A DNA stretch of 64,000 nucleotides from Miltoncostaea oceani (lineage in GTDB: Bacteria; Actinomycetota; Thermoleophilia; Miltoncostaeales; Miltoncostaeaceae): NCBI RefSeq assembly GCF_018141545.1, contig NZ_CP064356.1, positions 1,997,001 through 2,061,000 on the forward strand. The letters are read 5' to 3'. The notes under the pieces were generated by a model. The model saw nothing but the letters and a program-made list of their open reading frames with translations. It had not been told where the DNA came from and did not search any database. How positions within the stretch are numbered: the stretch's first letter is position 1; each line of letters begins with the position of its first letter. The position numbers and the translations under genes were made by a program. Below, one piece after another: positions 39,170-47,533 of the stretch.

Positions 39170-39182
39170 TCGAACGTGGTGG

Positions 39183-39188
39183 ACCGTA
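39183..39188 (-). promoter_or_regulatory. Extended -10 of the pyr operon
   Basis: TGATACGGT (TG-n-TACGGT) on the minus strand lies just downstream of the rnz stop. It gives a transcript start near 39176, just before the PyrR hairpin. Confidence 0.5.
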
Positions 39189-40247
39189 TCAGGTGGCCCC
39201 GACAGCCCCGTCACGGGGGCCCGGCCCCGGGGGCGCGTCCCCCTCCGGCTCACCGGCGTCGTCGGCGTCGGGCACGCCGGCGGGCTCGTCGCGACGCGTC
39301 CGGACGGGGTGGACGATCGGGGCGCCGCGCTCGGGGAACGGGACCTCGACCTGGTCGAAGTCGCGCGGGACGAGCACCCGGTCGAACACCGCCGTCGCCT
39401 CGGCGCGGACCTCCCGGGGCGCGAAGCGGCTGGACAGGTGCGTGAGCACCAGCAGCGCGACGTCGGCGTCGCGGCCGAGCTCGGCGGCCTCGCGGGCGGT
39501 GGTGTGGCGGGTCTCCCGGGCGCGGGCGCGGTCCTCGTCGAGGAACGTCGCCTCGTGCACCAGCACCGACGCGCCGCGCGCCGCGTCGCGTGTCGCGTCG
39601 CACGGCTCGGTGTCGCCGCTCAGCACGACGACGCGCCCGTGGCGGGGGGCGCCGAGCACCTCCGCGGGTCGCACGACGCGGCCGTCCGGGGTCGTCACCT
39701 CCCCCCCGCGCTGCAGCACGCCGAACGCGGGTCCCTCGGGGACGCCGAGGGCACGGGCGGCGGCGATGTCGAACGCGCCGGGGCGGTCCTCCTCGGCCAG
39801 CACGTACCCGACGGAGGCGATGGAGTGGCGGGTCGGGAACGCCCCGATGTGGAAGCCGTCGCCCGCCCACGCCGTCTCGGGCCCGCCGCCGCCGACCTCC
39901 TCCATGTCGACCGGGTACGGGAGCCGCCCGATGACGGGCGCGAGGGTCTCCATGAGGCGCACCAGCCCCCGGGGGCCGATGACGAGCAGCGGCCGCTCCC
40001 GGCCCCGCAGGCCGAAGGTCTTCAGGAGGCCCGGCAGCCCGAGGTAGTGGTCGCCGTGGAGGTGGGTGAGCAGCACGAGGTCGAGGTCGGCGAGGCCGAG
40101 GCCGGAGCGCAGCAGCTGGCGCTGGGTGCCCTCCCCGCAGTCGACGAGCCACCGCTCCCCCCCGCGCGACAGCAGGGTGGCGGCGGTGCCGCGTGCGGCG
40201 GTGGGCACGGAGGCCGCGGTGCCGGCGAAGGTGATGAACATGTCCAC
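39189..40247 (-). CDS. rnz: Ribonuclease Z
   Basis: RNase Z removes 3' trailers from tRNA precursors. The 352 residues have FAGTAASVPT, the zinc motif LLTHLHGDHYLGLPGLL, the HSIASVGYVLAEED stretch, LSGDTEPC, and HTTAREAAELGRDA with LTHLSSRFAP. A disordered acidic/Pro tail is added at the C-terminus. GTG start 6 nt after TAGGAT, no Shine-Dalgarno. Confidence 0.95.
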   Translation of the reverse strand: MDMFITFAGTAASVPTAARGTAATLLSRGGERWLVDCGEGTQRQLLRSGLGLADLDLVLLTHLHGDHYLGLPGLLKTFGLRGRERPLLVIGPRGLVRLMETLAPVIGRLPYPVDMEEVGGGGPETAWAGDGFHIGAFPTRHSIASVGYVLAEEDRPGAFDIAAARALGVPEGPAFGVLQRGGEVTTPDGRVVRPAEVLGAPRHGRVVVLSGDTEPCDATRDAARGASVLVHEATFLDEDRARARETRHTTAREAAELGRDADVALLVLTHLSSRFAPREVRAEATAVFDRVLVPRDFDQVEVPFPERGAPIVHPVRTRRDEPAGVPDADDAGEPEGDAPPGPGPRDGAVGAT

Positions 40248-40253
40248 GCCGCG

Positions 40254-40259
40254 ATCCTA
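40254..40259 (-). promoter_or_regulatory. Leaderless -10 of rnz
   Basis: TAGGAT is separated by 6 nt from the GTG of rnz; there is no ribosome-binding site. Confidence 0.5.
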
Positions 40260-40280
40260 GTCGCCGCGGCGCCGGCGCCC

Positions 40281-40811
40281 TCAGCGGCGGACGAGCCCCG
40301 GGTCGAGCGGCCCGGCGGGGTCGTCGAGCCGCCAGAAGGCGACGCGCGGCGGCGCGTCCGCGGTGACCTCGACCTCCGCCATCGTGTGGTGCGGGGACCG
40401 GCGCCGGTCGGTGGGGCTGCCGGGGTTGAGGATGAAGAAGCCGTCGTCGGCGACCTGGTGCAACGGGATGTGGGAGTGGCCGAACACGACGCCGGCGGTG
40501 CCGGGGAAGCGCCGGCGCATCCGCGCGAGGCGGCCCGCCTCCGGCCCGGCGTCGTGGATCACGCCGATGCGGACGCCGGCGGCGGCGAGCTCGGCCGTCG
40601 GCGGCAGGGCGGCACGGACCTCCCGGTCCTCGACGTTGCCGTGGACGGCGACGAGCGGGGGCCCGAGCGACCGGAGGACGGCGAGCGTCGCGGCGTCGGA
40701 CCAGTCCCCGGCGTGGACGATCGCGTCGGCGGCCCGGAGGCGGTCGAGGCAGGCCCCGGGGATCCCGGCACGCCGGGGCATGTGGGTGTCGGAGATCACG
40801 GCGATGCGCAC
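40281..40811 (-). CDS. YfcE/MJ0936-type metallophosphoesterase
   Basis: A 176-residue calcineurin-like phosphoesterase. Metal motifs in order are ISDTHMPR, VHAGDWSD, VHGNVED and FGHSHIPLH, with LNPGSPTDRR near the end, as in the MJ0936/YfcE group of phosphodiesterases. GTG at 40811 is chosen because it gives the family N-terminus (M)RIAVISDTH and lies 7 nt after CATCAT; an ATG at 40838 is the longer option. Confidence 0.88.
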   Translation of the reverse strand: MRIAVISDTHMPRRAGIPGACLDRLRAADAIVHAGDWSDAATLAVLRSLGPPLVAVHGNVEDREVRAALPPTAELAAAGVRIGVIHDAGPEAGRLARMRRRFPGTAGVVFGHSHIPLHQVADDGFFILNPGSPTDRRRSPHHTMAEVEVTADAPPRVAFWRLDDPAGPLDPGLVRR

Positions 40812-40818
40812 GGGGCCG

Positions 40819-40824
40819 ATGATG
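40819..40824 (-). promoter_or_regulatory. Possible leaderless -10 of the phosphoesterase
   Basis: CATCAT lies 7 nt before the GTG at 40811. It matches only the A2 and T6 positions of the TAnnnT pattern. Confidence 0.3.
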
Positions 40825-40846
40825 CCCGACGGGGGCATCCGCGGCG

Positions 40847-41725
40847 TCAGAGGGCGGGGCGGCGTCCCGACGCGACGAGCGTCACGCCCGGCATCTCCAG
40901 TCCGTCCGGGGACGCGTACGGGGCGACCGCCGCGGCGGCGCGGTCACGCAGACGTGCGGCGGCGGCGGGCGGCAGGTCCGCGACGATCACGGCGAGCGGT
41001 CCCGCGAGCGCGATCGTGCGGTCCCACCACTCCCCCACCGAGGCCGCCCGCAGGGGTGCGGGATGCGCGTCGATGACGACGTCCGCGACCCCCGCGGCGG
41101 TGAGAAGGCGCGCCAGCGCCGCGGCGTCGGACAGCGCGAACGGGCCGGGCACCCCGGGCGGGGGGACCGGCCGGCCGAGCTCGGCGGCCACCGCGTCGAA
41201 CACGAGGCCGAGCCACGGGTTGCGGTCGCGGGGTCCCCAGACCGCCAGCGCCAGGCGTCCGCCGGGACGCAGGACCCGGAGGATCTCGCCGGTGGCACGC
41301 GGCGGGTCGGGGACGAACATCAGTCCCTCGCGGCAGAGCGCCACGTCGTAGGTCCCGTCGGGGTCGGCGATCGCCTCGAGGTCGCGGACGGCCGCCTCGA
41401 CCTGCACGAGCCCCGCGGCCGCGGCGCGGCCGCGGGCCACCGCGACCATCGCCGGCGAGACGTCCGACAGCACGACCCGGCCGGTCGACCCCACGCGGTG
41501 GGCCGCCGCGATCCCGGCCCCGCCGGGCCCGCACGCGAGGTCGATCACGTGCTCCCCCGGCGCCGGGGCGGTGCGCGCGAGCATCTCCGCGGTCACGCCC
41601 GCGGCGCGGTCGTCGGCGTACCCGGCGTGGTCGCGCCAGCCACCGGCGACGGCGTCCCACATCCCGTGCAGGTGGGTGCGCATCGCCCCGCCCCCGGCCG
41701 TCGTCGCCCGCGTCCCGGTCGCCAT
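40847..41725 (-). CDS. Class I SAM-dependent methyltransferase
   Basis: A 292-residue methyltransferase. Motif I is VIDLACGPGGAGIAAAH, with LSDVSPAMVAVARG, REGLMFVPDPPRA and the LRPGGRLALAVWG post-motif. Substrate unknown; the group includes UbiE-like and small-molecule enzymes. ATG at 41725 is chosen for the GGAGG-like site just upstream. Divergent from a TetR gene, which probably controls it. Confidence 0.85.
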   Translation of the reverse strand: MATGTRATTAGGGAMRTHLHGMWDAVAGGWRDHAGYADDRAAGVTAEMLARTAPAPGEHVIDLACGPGGAGIAAAHRVGSTGRVVLSDVSPAMVAVARGRAAAAGLVQVEAAVRDLEAIADPDGTYDVALCREGLMFVPDPPRATGEILRVLRPGGRLALAVWGPRDRNPWLGLVFDAVAAELGRPVPPPGVPGPFALSDAAALARLLTAAGVADVVIDAHPAPLRAASVGEWWDRTIALAGPLAVIVADLPPAAAARLRDRAAAAVAPYASPDGLEMPGVTLVASGRRPAL

Positions 41726-41767
41726 CGCCGCCCCTCCCCCATTCCATGACATCACTGATGCAACGAA

Positions 41768-41781
41768 TGTCGTGCGACACT
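41768..41781. promoter_or_regulatory. Palindromic operator over the TetR -10
   Basis: TGTCGTGCGACA (41768-41779; 5-bp arms, 2-bp centre) overlaps GACACT (41776-41781), which lies 6 nt before the TetR ATG. This is a likely autorepression site. It lies 43 bp from the divergent methyltransferase start, so both genes could be controlled. Confidence 0.5.
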
Positions 41782-41787
41782 ACCGGA

Positions 41788-42468
41788 ATGCCCCCCGATC
41801 CCGTCAACCCCCGCCGGCGCTACGAGTCCCCCCGTCGTCGCGCACAGGCGGCGGCGACCCGGCGCGAGATCCTGCTCGCGGCGGAGCGCCTGTTCGCCGC
41901 GCGGGGCTACACCGCGACGACGATGGCGGCGATCGCCTCCGAGGCGGGGGTCGCCCCACGGACCGTCTACGTCGCGTTCACCGGCAAGAGCGGCGTGCTG
42001 CGGGCCCTCTGGCACCTGCGCCTGCGGGGCGACGACGAGGGCACGCCCATGGGCGAGCGCCCCTGGTACCGCGCCCTGCTCGCCGAACCGGACGCGAGGC
42101 GCCGGCTGGACGCGATGGCGGCGGTGTCGCGCGAGGTCAAGGAGCGGGCCGGGACGCTGCTGGAGGTCATCCGCTCGGCGGCCGCCGCCGACCCTGACGC
42201 GGCCGCCCTGTGGGGGCGCATCGGCACGGAGTTCCACGGGCTGCTCGGCGGGGTCGCCGCGACCTTCGACGAGGGGGGCGCACTCGCGCCGGGCCTCGAC
42301 CGGGCGACCGCGACGGACCTGCTCTGGACGCTCACCCATCCCGACGTGTGGCAGCTCCTCGTCGTCGCACGGGGGTGGACGCCCCGCCGCTACGAGACGT
42401 GGCTCGCCGGGGCCCTCCGGCGCGAGCTGCTCGGGGACCCGGCGGGCGCACCGGTATCGTCCCGGTGA
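41788..42468 (+). CDS. TetR family transcriptional regulator
   Basis: A 226-residue TetR regulator. The HTH is at about residues 25-70 (EILLAAERLFAARGY, TTMAAIASEAGVAPRTVYVAF), followed by a helical ligand domain without a recognisable subgroup. ATG at 41788 is preferred to the upstream ATG at 41746, which would lie in the operator region. The stop overlaps the next ATG as TGATG. Confidence 0.92.
   Translation: MPPDPVNPRRRYESPRRRAQAAATRREILLAAERLFAARGYTATTMAAIASEAGVAPRTVYVAFTGKSGVLRALWHLRLRGDDEGTPMGERPWYRALLAEPDARRRLDAMAAVSREVKERAGTLLEVIRSAAAADPDAAALWGRIGTEFHGLLGGVAATFDEGGALAPGLDRATATDLLWTLTHPDVWQLLVVARGWTPRRYETWLAGALRRELLGDPAGAPVSSR
42455..42460 (+). promoter_or_regulatory. Internal leaderless -10 before the HD gene
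   Basis: TATCGT lies 7 nt before the ATG at 42468, inside the end of the TetR gene. The HD gene may therefore be expressed independently of TetR. Confidence 0.4.
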
Positions 42469-43043
42469 TGGAGGTCACCCGCGAGAACGCCTGGGCGACG
42501 CTGACGCGGTACACGACGGGCGAGTCGCTGCTGCGCCACGCCCTCGCCGTGGAGGCGTCGGTGCGCTGGTACGCGCGTGCCGCCGGCGAGGACGAGGAGT
42601 TCTGGGGCTGCACCGCCCTCCTCCACGACTTCGACTACGAGATGCACCCCACGCTCGACCAGCACCCCCAGGACGGCGCCCCGATCCTCCGCGACGAGGG
42701 GTGGCCGGAGGAGCTCGTCGAGGCGGTGCTCTCCCACGCCGAGCACCTGGCGATCCCCCGCGACACGCCGTTGAAACGGACCCTCTTCGCCTGCGACGAG
42801 CTCTCGGGCTTCGTCCACGCCTGCGGCCTGGTGCGGCCCACCGGCCTCGAGGGCCTCACCCCGAGGTCGGTGCGCAAGAAGCTGAAGCAGCCGTCGTTCG
42901 CCGCCGGTGTCCACCGCGACGAGGTGGTCGCGGGGGCGGAGCTGCTGGGCCTGGAGCTCGACGTCCACATCGCCAACGTCGTCGCGGCGCTCCAGCCGAT
43001 CGCCGGCGACCTCGGCCTGCCGACCGGGGCCGCCGCCGACTGA
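42468..43043 (+). CDS. HD-domain phosphohydrolase
   Basis: A 191-residue HD-superfamily protein. Metal ligands are in LLRHALAVEAS, ALLHDFDYEMHP (the HD pair) and VLSHAEHLAIP, and a later Asp in FACDELSGFV. Proteins of this type are uncharacterised hydrolases. Coupled to TetR by TGATG. It ends 32 nt before tRNA-Arg. Confidence 0.88.
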   Translation: MEVTRENAWATLTRYTTGESLLRHALAVEASVRWYARAAGEDEEFWGCTALLHDFDYEMHPTLDQHPQDGAPILRDEGWPEELVEAVLSHAEHLAIPRDTPLKRTLFACDELSGFVHACGLVRPTGLEGLTPRSVRKKLKQPSFAAGVHRDEVVAGAELLGLELDVHIANVVAALQPIAGDLGLPTGAAAD

Positions 43044-43060
43044 CCGGCGGGGCGGTGCCC

Positions 43061-43066
43061 TATGCT
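43061..43066 (+). promoter_or_regulatory. -10 of the tRNA-Arg gene
   Basis: TATGCT lies 9 nt before the mature tRNA 5' end, with a CTGACC -35-like word at 43040-43045 (15-nt spacer, short). Confidence 0.5.
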
Positions 43067-43075
43067 GTCGGCCGG

Positions 43076-43148
43076 GCGCGCGTAGCTCAGTGGATAGAGC
43101 GCTGGCCTCCGGAGCCAGAAGTCGCAGGTTCGAATCCTGCCGCGCGCA
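43076..43148 (+). tRNA. tRNA-Arg (anticodon CCG)
   Basis: A complete cloverleaf: acceptor GCGCGCG pairs with CGCGCGC, D stem GCTC/GAGC, anticodon stem CTGGC/GCCAG with loop CTCCGGA (anticodon CCG at 43109-43111), T stem GCAGG/CCTGC with loop TTCGAAT, and discriminator A. The length is 73 nt, and CCA is not encoded. It reads the CGG arginine codon, common in this GC-rich DNA. Confidence 0.98.
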
Positions 43149-43265
43149 CTCGCCGGGATCCCCCATTCCCAGGGGGTCTCGGCGTCTCCGCGTCCCGCCG
43201 GTCCGTGACCGCGCCGAGGACCGCCCGCCCGCCGTACGCGACGCCACCCTCGCCCGCGGACGGGG

Positions 43266-43994
43266 TCAGCGCCGGGGCCCCAGGACCACGTCGCTCCCGA
43301 GCGTCCCCGCGACGACCTCCCCGGCGACGTCGCCGATGCGCCGGCTCCGGCCCCGGGCGTAGCGGCGCATGCGGCCGAAGGCATGGTCGACCCCGATGCC
43401 CGCGGTCTGGGCGAGGATGCCCTTCGCCTGCTCGATCACGATCCGGCTGCGGAGGGCGTCCTCCAGCTGGTCGGTGACCACGTGGAGCTCGTTCGTCGCG
43501 CGTCGCTGCAGCAGGGCGATCGTCGCGACGTCCGCGAGGGCCTGTGCGATCGCGATGTCGGACCGCGTGAGCATCACGGGCTCGGTGCGGAACAGGTTGA
43601 GGGTGCCGAGGACCTGGTCGCGGAGCCGCAGGGGCACCGCGTGGGCGGCGTGGTACCCGGCGCGGAGGGCGACGGGCGCGAACGCCGGCCAGCGGTCGGC
43701 GTGGTCGGCGAGGTTCGCGACGTTGACGGGGGCACCCGTCCGGACGCAGTCGCGGCAGGGCCCCTCGTCGTTCTGCACCTGGAAGAGCTCCATCGCCTCG
43801 GTGGCCTCGTTCGTCGCCGCCATCAGCACGAGGTCGCCGTGGCCGTTCACGAGCAGCAGGCCCGCGGCGGACGCGTCGAGCAGGTCGACCGAGCTCTCGG
43901 TCAGGCGTGTGGTGAGGTCGACGACGTCGAAGTCGTCGACGAGGTTGTCGGCGAGCTCGACCAGCGTCCTCGCCAGGCGCTCCTCCCGGCTCAC
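43266..43994 (-). CDS. GAF-ANTAR RNA-binding antiterminator
   Basis: A 242-residue protein with an N-terminal GAF domain (VDLLDASAAGLLLVNGHGD, ELFQVQNDEGPCRDCV, VPLRLRDQVLGTLNLF) and a C-terminal ANTAR helix bundle (LRSRIVIEQAKGILAQ). ANTAR domains bind paired hairpins in mRNA and prevent termination; GAF would sense a small ligand or redox state. The paralog at 57158 has the same layout. GTG at 43994 with GGGGAG 5-6 nt upstream. Confidence 0.93.
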   Translation of the reverse strand: MSREERLARTLVELADNLVDDFDVVDLTTRLTESSVDLLDASAAGLLLVNGHGDLVLMAATNEATEAMELFQVQNDEGPCRDCVRTGAPVNVANLADHADRWPAFAPVALRAGYHAAHAVPLRLRDQVLGTLNLFRTEPVMLTRSDIAIAQALADVATIALLQRRATNELHVVTDQLEDALRSRIVIEQAKGILAQTAGIGVDHAFGRMRRYARGRSRRIGDVAGEVVAGTLGSDVVLGPRR

Positions 43995-44360
43995 GGGCGC
44001 TCCCCCCACCGCCGTGCTCCCGGACGATGTCCGACCACCCGTCACCTCCGGCCCGCGCGACGATGCATGGCCGCCGGGTCTGGGGCGGGGCGCCCGTGAC
44101 GGAACCTCCGTCCGGGCGTCAGCCGCGACGCTACCAGCCCGCCCGGAGGGCGCGGCCGGTGACGGTCCCCCGCCGCACGGCCCCGCACCGGCTCCGGCGT
44201 CCCCCGACCCGGGGGATCGCGGGATCGCTCCCACGTGCCGATGGGCGGGTGAGGATCGTCCACCTGAACCGGCCCGCCGGGCCGACTGGGCCGTCACCGG
44301 CCTCCTCCCCGGACGATCGCATGACCCCGCGCCGACGCGCAGGGGTCGGGAAGGTTCCCC
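43995..44360. other. Intergenic region, divergent promoters
   Basis: 366 bp between the divergent GAF-ANTAR and collagen-like genes. No ORF with family-like sequence and no clear hairpin was found. No convincing -10/-35 pair stands out. Confidence 0.5.
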
Positions 44361-45193
44361 ATGCGTCCCCATCTGCCGGCACGCGGACTCCTGCTGTGCG
44401 CGGCCGTCGCCGCGCTCGGCCTGTCCGCCATGACCGGCTCCGCCTCCGCGGCGACGTCGTCACCCCCGCGCGACTGCGCGCCACCCGCGTTCGCCGGGAG
44501 CATCGAGGCGCAGGCCGCCGGCAAGTGCGTCCCCCTCCCGGCCGTCTGCCGCGCCCCCCGGGCCCGCGGCCTGCGGGGCGTCGCCGGCGCGACCGGCGCC
44601 CGTGGGAAGGTCGGCGCCACCGGGCGCCGCGGCGTCGCCGGGCCCGTCGGTCCCGCCGGCGCGGACGGCGCCACCGGTACGACGGGCGCCACCGGCGCGA
44701 CCGGCGCTCCGGGCCCCGTCGGCGCGACGGGCGTGGCCGGCCCCACCGGACCCGCCGGCGCGACCGGGCCCGCCGGCCTGAACGGGCTCGCCGAGTACGC
44801 CTACGTCTACAACACCGGCGGCGCGGTCATCGCGCTGGAGGCCGACGTGCCCCTCGACGCCAACGGCGTCATGACGCCCGGCATCACCCACGCCCCGGGG
44901 GACCCGGGATCACCCTCGTCACCGCCGGCACGTACGCGGTGACGTTCTCCGTCGCCGGCGTCGAGCCGAACCAGATGGCGCTCTTCCAGAACGGCGCCCT
45001 CGTCCCCGGCTCGATCCACGGGTCCGGCGCCGGGACGCAGCCCTCGACCGGCCGGGTCATCGTGATCGCCGGCGCCGGCGACGTGCTCACGGTGAGGAAC
45101 CACACCTCCTCCGCCGCTGTCACCCTCCAGACCCTCGCGGGCGGCACCGAGGCGAACTCCAACGCCTCCGTCCTCATCGAGAAGCTCGGGTAG
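44361..45193 (+). CDS. Secreted collagen-like protein, frameshifted
   Basis: The protein has a signal peptide ([20 protein letters not shown]), a short N-terminal domain with three cysteines, about 24 Gly-X-Y triplets (44570-44800, many GATG and GPAG) and a C-terminal beta domain. The last resembles the trimerising BclA C-terminal domain ([39 protein letters not shown]). Frame 1 stops at 44942 but the beta domain is in another frame. Adding one base in the C/G runs at 44893-44908 restores 278 codons, 277 residues. It probably forms a cell-surface trimer. Confidence 0.75.
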
Positions 45194-45247
45194 GGACCAC
45201 CGCACCCCCGGCGCCCGCGCCGTGGGTGCGGGCCGCCGGGGCGGGGA

Positions 45248-45988
45248 TCACCCCGGCGGGTGCCCGTCTACCGACCCCGGGGGGAACGCGAAGTCCATTG
45301 TGACCGTGGTGCCCCCGCCGTCGGACGCGACCCCGATGCGGTCCGTCAGGGCGCACATCACGAGCCGTCCCCGGCCACGCGACCGTCCCGGCGACGGGGC
45401 CGTCGGGGACCCCAGCGGCAACGTCGCCCCGAGGCGGCCCTCGTCGCTCACCGACACCCGCGCCCGGTCGCCGTCGACGCGGAGGCCCACCAGGACGCGC
45501 CCGCCCTCCGGGGAGCCGTGCTCGACGGCGTTCGCCACGGCCTCCGTCACCGCCAGGATGATGCGGGCGCACGTCTCGTCGTCGCACCGCGCCCGCGCCA
45601 GCAGCCCGGTGAGCACCCGGCGGACGGAGGACAGGGTCCCGGCGTCGGCGAGGACCCGCAGGTGGTCGCCGCCCGGGACCCCGGCGGCGGCGGTCGCCCG
45701 GCCGCGGACCGCGTCGTGGTGGCGGGCCCACTCGGCGACGAACCGGGGCCGGTCGCCCGCGATCCGCGCGTGGAGCGCGCAGACGTCCACCGTGCGCCGG
45801 TGCGTGCCCCGGACCCGCGCCACGGCGGGGTGGCCACACCGCTCGGCGCCCGGCCGGCTCCGCGTGAGGAGGAGGGCCTGACAGCGTTCGCGGTCCACGA
45901 CCTCCGCGGTACGTCCGGCCCATGCGACCTCGCCGGCGGCGGTGGCACCGTCGGCCACCCGGTCGTCCCGCACCCCTGTGATCCCCAC
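45248..45988 (-). CDS. HATPase anti-sigma-type kinase with Cys/His N-terminal region
   Basis: A 246-residue protein. The C-terminal half is a GHKL ATPase of the RsbW/SpoIIAB type: N box LAVTEAVANAVEHG, then VSVSDEGRLG, GRSRGRGRLVMCAL and GGGTTVTM. The N-terminal part has RCGHPAVAR and VDVCALHARIAG, a possible zinc site. Such kinases bind sigma factors or phosphorylate STAS antagonists. GTG at 45988 with AGGGG 6-7 nt upstream; a TTG at 46081 is the longest start. It is downstream of and in line with a PP2C phosphatase, its probable counterpart. Confidence 0.8.
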   Translation of the reverse strand: MGITGVRDDRVADGATAAGEVAWAGRTAEVVDRERCQALLLTRSRPGAERCGHPAVARVRGTHRRTVDVCALHARIAGDRPRFVAEWARHHDAVRGRATAAAGVPGGDHLRVLADAGTLSSVRRVLTGLLARARCDDETCARIILAVTEAVANAVEHGSPEGGRVLVGLRVDGDRARVSVSDEGRLGATLPLGSPTAPSPGRSRGRGRLVMCALTDRIGVASDGGGTTVTMDFAFPPGSVDGHPPG

Positions 45989-46087
45989 CGTGGTCCCCTC
46001 GTCGCGGGAGCCGCCGGGGTCTCGGGCAGCGTTCCGGTCACTGGTGCCCCGAACGGCCGCCGCCGAATCACACGGCCGCAACCGGGG

Positions 46088-47533
46088 TCACGCGCCGGCG
46101 GGCTCCGGCGCCACGGCCAGGCACACCGCCGTCGCGTCGTCGTCGAGCCCGTCGGGGCTCGCCCGGAGGACCGCGGCGTGGATGTGCCGGACCGTCGAGG
46201 AGGCGCTCCGGTCGCGTGACCGCCGGGCGGCGGAGACGACCGCGTCCATCCCGAGCCCCACCTGGTCGGGCCCGGACCTCACGATCCCGTCGGACACCAT
46301 GACCAGGCGGTCCCCCGGCCCCAGCGACGACACGACCTGCGACGGAGCCGGCCCCGCGCGACCCCCGAGGCCCCGCCCCCCGGGGAACCGCACCCGCTCG
46401 ACGGTTCCGTGCGCCCGGAGGATCACCGGCGGGACGTGGCCGCAGTCGACCATCCGCAGGACGGACGTCGACGCGTTCCAGTGGACCCCGAGCGCCGTCA
46501 TCTCCATGTGGGGTCCCGGCATCTCGCGGAGCGTCTGGTGCATCGCGATCAGGGCCTCGGGGACGTCGGCGCCGCTGCGGCGGCTCGCACGGAGCGCGCC
46601 GAGCGCGACCGCGCTGCTGGCCGCTGCGCGGGTCGTGCCGCCGAGTCCGTCGGCGATGGTGATCCACAACCCGTCGGGGTTCTCGACGATGTCGAACCAG
46701 TCGCCGGCGACCTCGTAGCTCGGCAGGACGTTGCCGGCGACCTCCCCGCCCGTGACCTGGGAGATCCGGGGCGGCAGCAGGCTCTGCTGGATCTCGGCCG
46801 CCGCCACCGGGCGCTTGCGCCGCTGCGCCTGCGCGAAGACGTCGGTGTAGCGGTCGGCGAGCGTGATCGCGGCGGCCGCCTGGCGGGCCATGTCGTCGAG
46901 GGGCTGCGCCGGCCGGCCGAACGCGATCATCACCCCGATCGCGCGCCCGCGCAGCCAGAGGGGGACGACGTGAGCCGGCTCGGGATGCGTCTCGAGGTGC
47001 GCGTGGAGGTGCTGCAGCGCCTCCACGTCGAGCTCGGGGCCGACGGCGAGCGGGGCCTCGAGCAGGTCCGGCAGGCGTCGCGGGCCCGCGACCCGCAGGA
47101 GGTACGTGCCGTCGATGTCGAGCACGTAGAGGGCGACGGGGACCCCGGCGATGCGGGCCGCCTCCGCGACCAGCTGACCGGGGAGCTGCGCGGGCGGCAC
47201 GGCGTCCATGACGTGGATGGCGTCGAGCACCACGGGCCCGGTCCGCCCGAGGCGGCCGGCCGGCAGGTGCCCCGCGCCCGCCGCCGGCCTCGGGCTGCGG
47301 CGCCGCTCGGACACCGCCGCGACCACCCCGTCGCGGTCACCGAAGTGGCGGTACACCGTCGTCCGCGACGTGCCCGCCGCGGCGGCGATGTCCCCGACGG
47401 TCGCCCCCGGCGACTGCCCCAGCAGGCGCCCGGCGGCCGCGAGGATCCGCTCGCGGCTGCGCACCGCGTCGGCCCTCCGGGGCTCGGAGGCGTCCGGGCC
47501 GCCGGCGGACGTGGGTGGGACGTCCTCGGTCAC
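46088..47533 (-). CDS. TetR-HTH / GAF / PP2C (SpoIIE-type) fusion protein
   Basis: A 481-residue protein with three modules. Residues ~20-75 are a TetR-type HTH (ERILAAAGRLLGQS, TVGDIAAAAGTSRTTVYRHF). A GAF-like domain follows (VALYVLDIDGTYLLRVAG, VPLWLRGRAIGVMIAFG). The C-terminal 240 residues are a PP2C/SpoIIE phosphatase with YEVAGDWFDIV, ITIADGLGG, MVSDGIVRSGPD and DDDATAVCLA metal aspartates. TetR HTH joined to PP2C is rare; it suggests a phosphatase that binds DNA or a recruited HTH. GTG at 47533 is used; a GTG at 47590 would add 19 residues. Confidence 0.88.
   Translation of the reverse strand: MTEDVPPTSAGGPDASEPRRADAVRSRERILAAAGRLLGQSPGATVGDIAAAAGTSRTTVYRHFGDRDGVVAAVSERRRSPRPAAGAGHLPAGRLGRTGPVVLDAIHVMDAVPPAQLPGQLVAEAARIAGVPVALYVLDIDGTYLLRVAGPRRLPDLLEAPLAVGPELDVEALQHLHAHLETHPEPAHVVPLWLRGRAIGVMIAFGRPAQPLDDMARQAAAAITLADRYTDVFAQAQRRKRPVAAAEIQQSLLPPRISQVTGGEVAGNVLPSYEVAGDWFDIVENPDGLWITIADGLGGTTRAAASSAVALGALRASRRSGADVPEALIAMHQTLREMPGPHMEMTALGVHWNASTSVLRMVDCGHVPPVILRAHGTVERVRFPGGRGLGGRAGPAPSQVVSSLGPGDRLVMVSDGIVRSGPDQVGLGMDAVVSAARRSRDRSASSTVRHIHAAVLRASPDGLDDDATAVCLAVAPEPAGA

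Noticed and set aside
43150-43180. Hairpin CCCCC/GGGGG after the tRNA as a terminator
   Set aside because: The stem is short with a mismatch and no T-tract follows.
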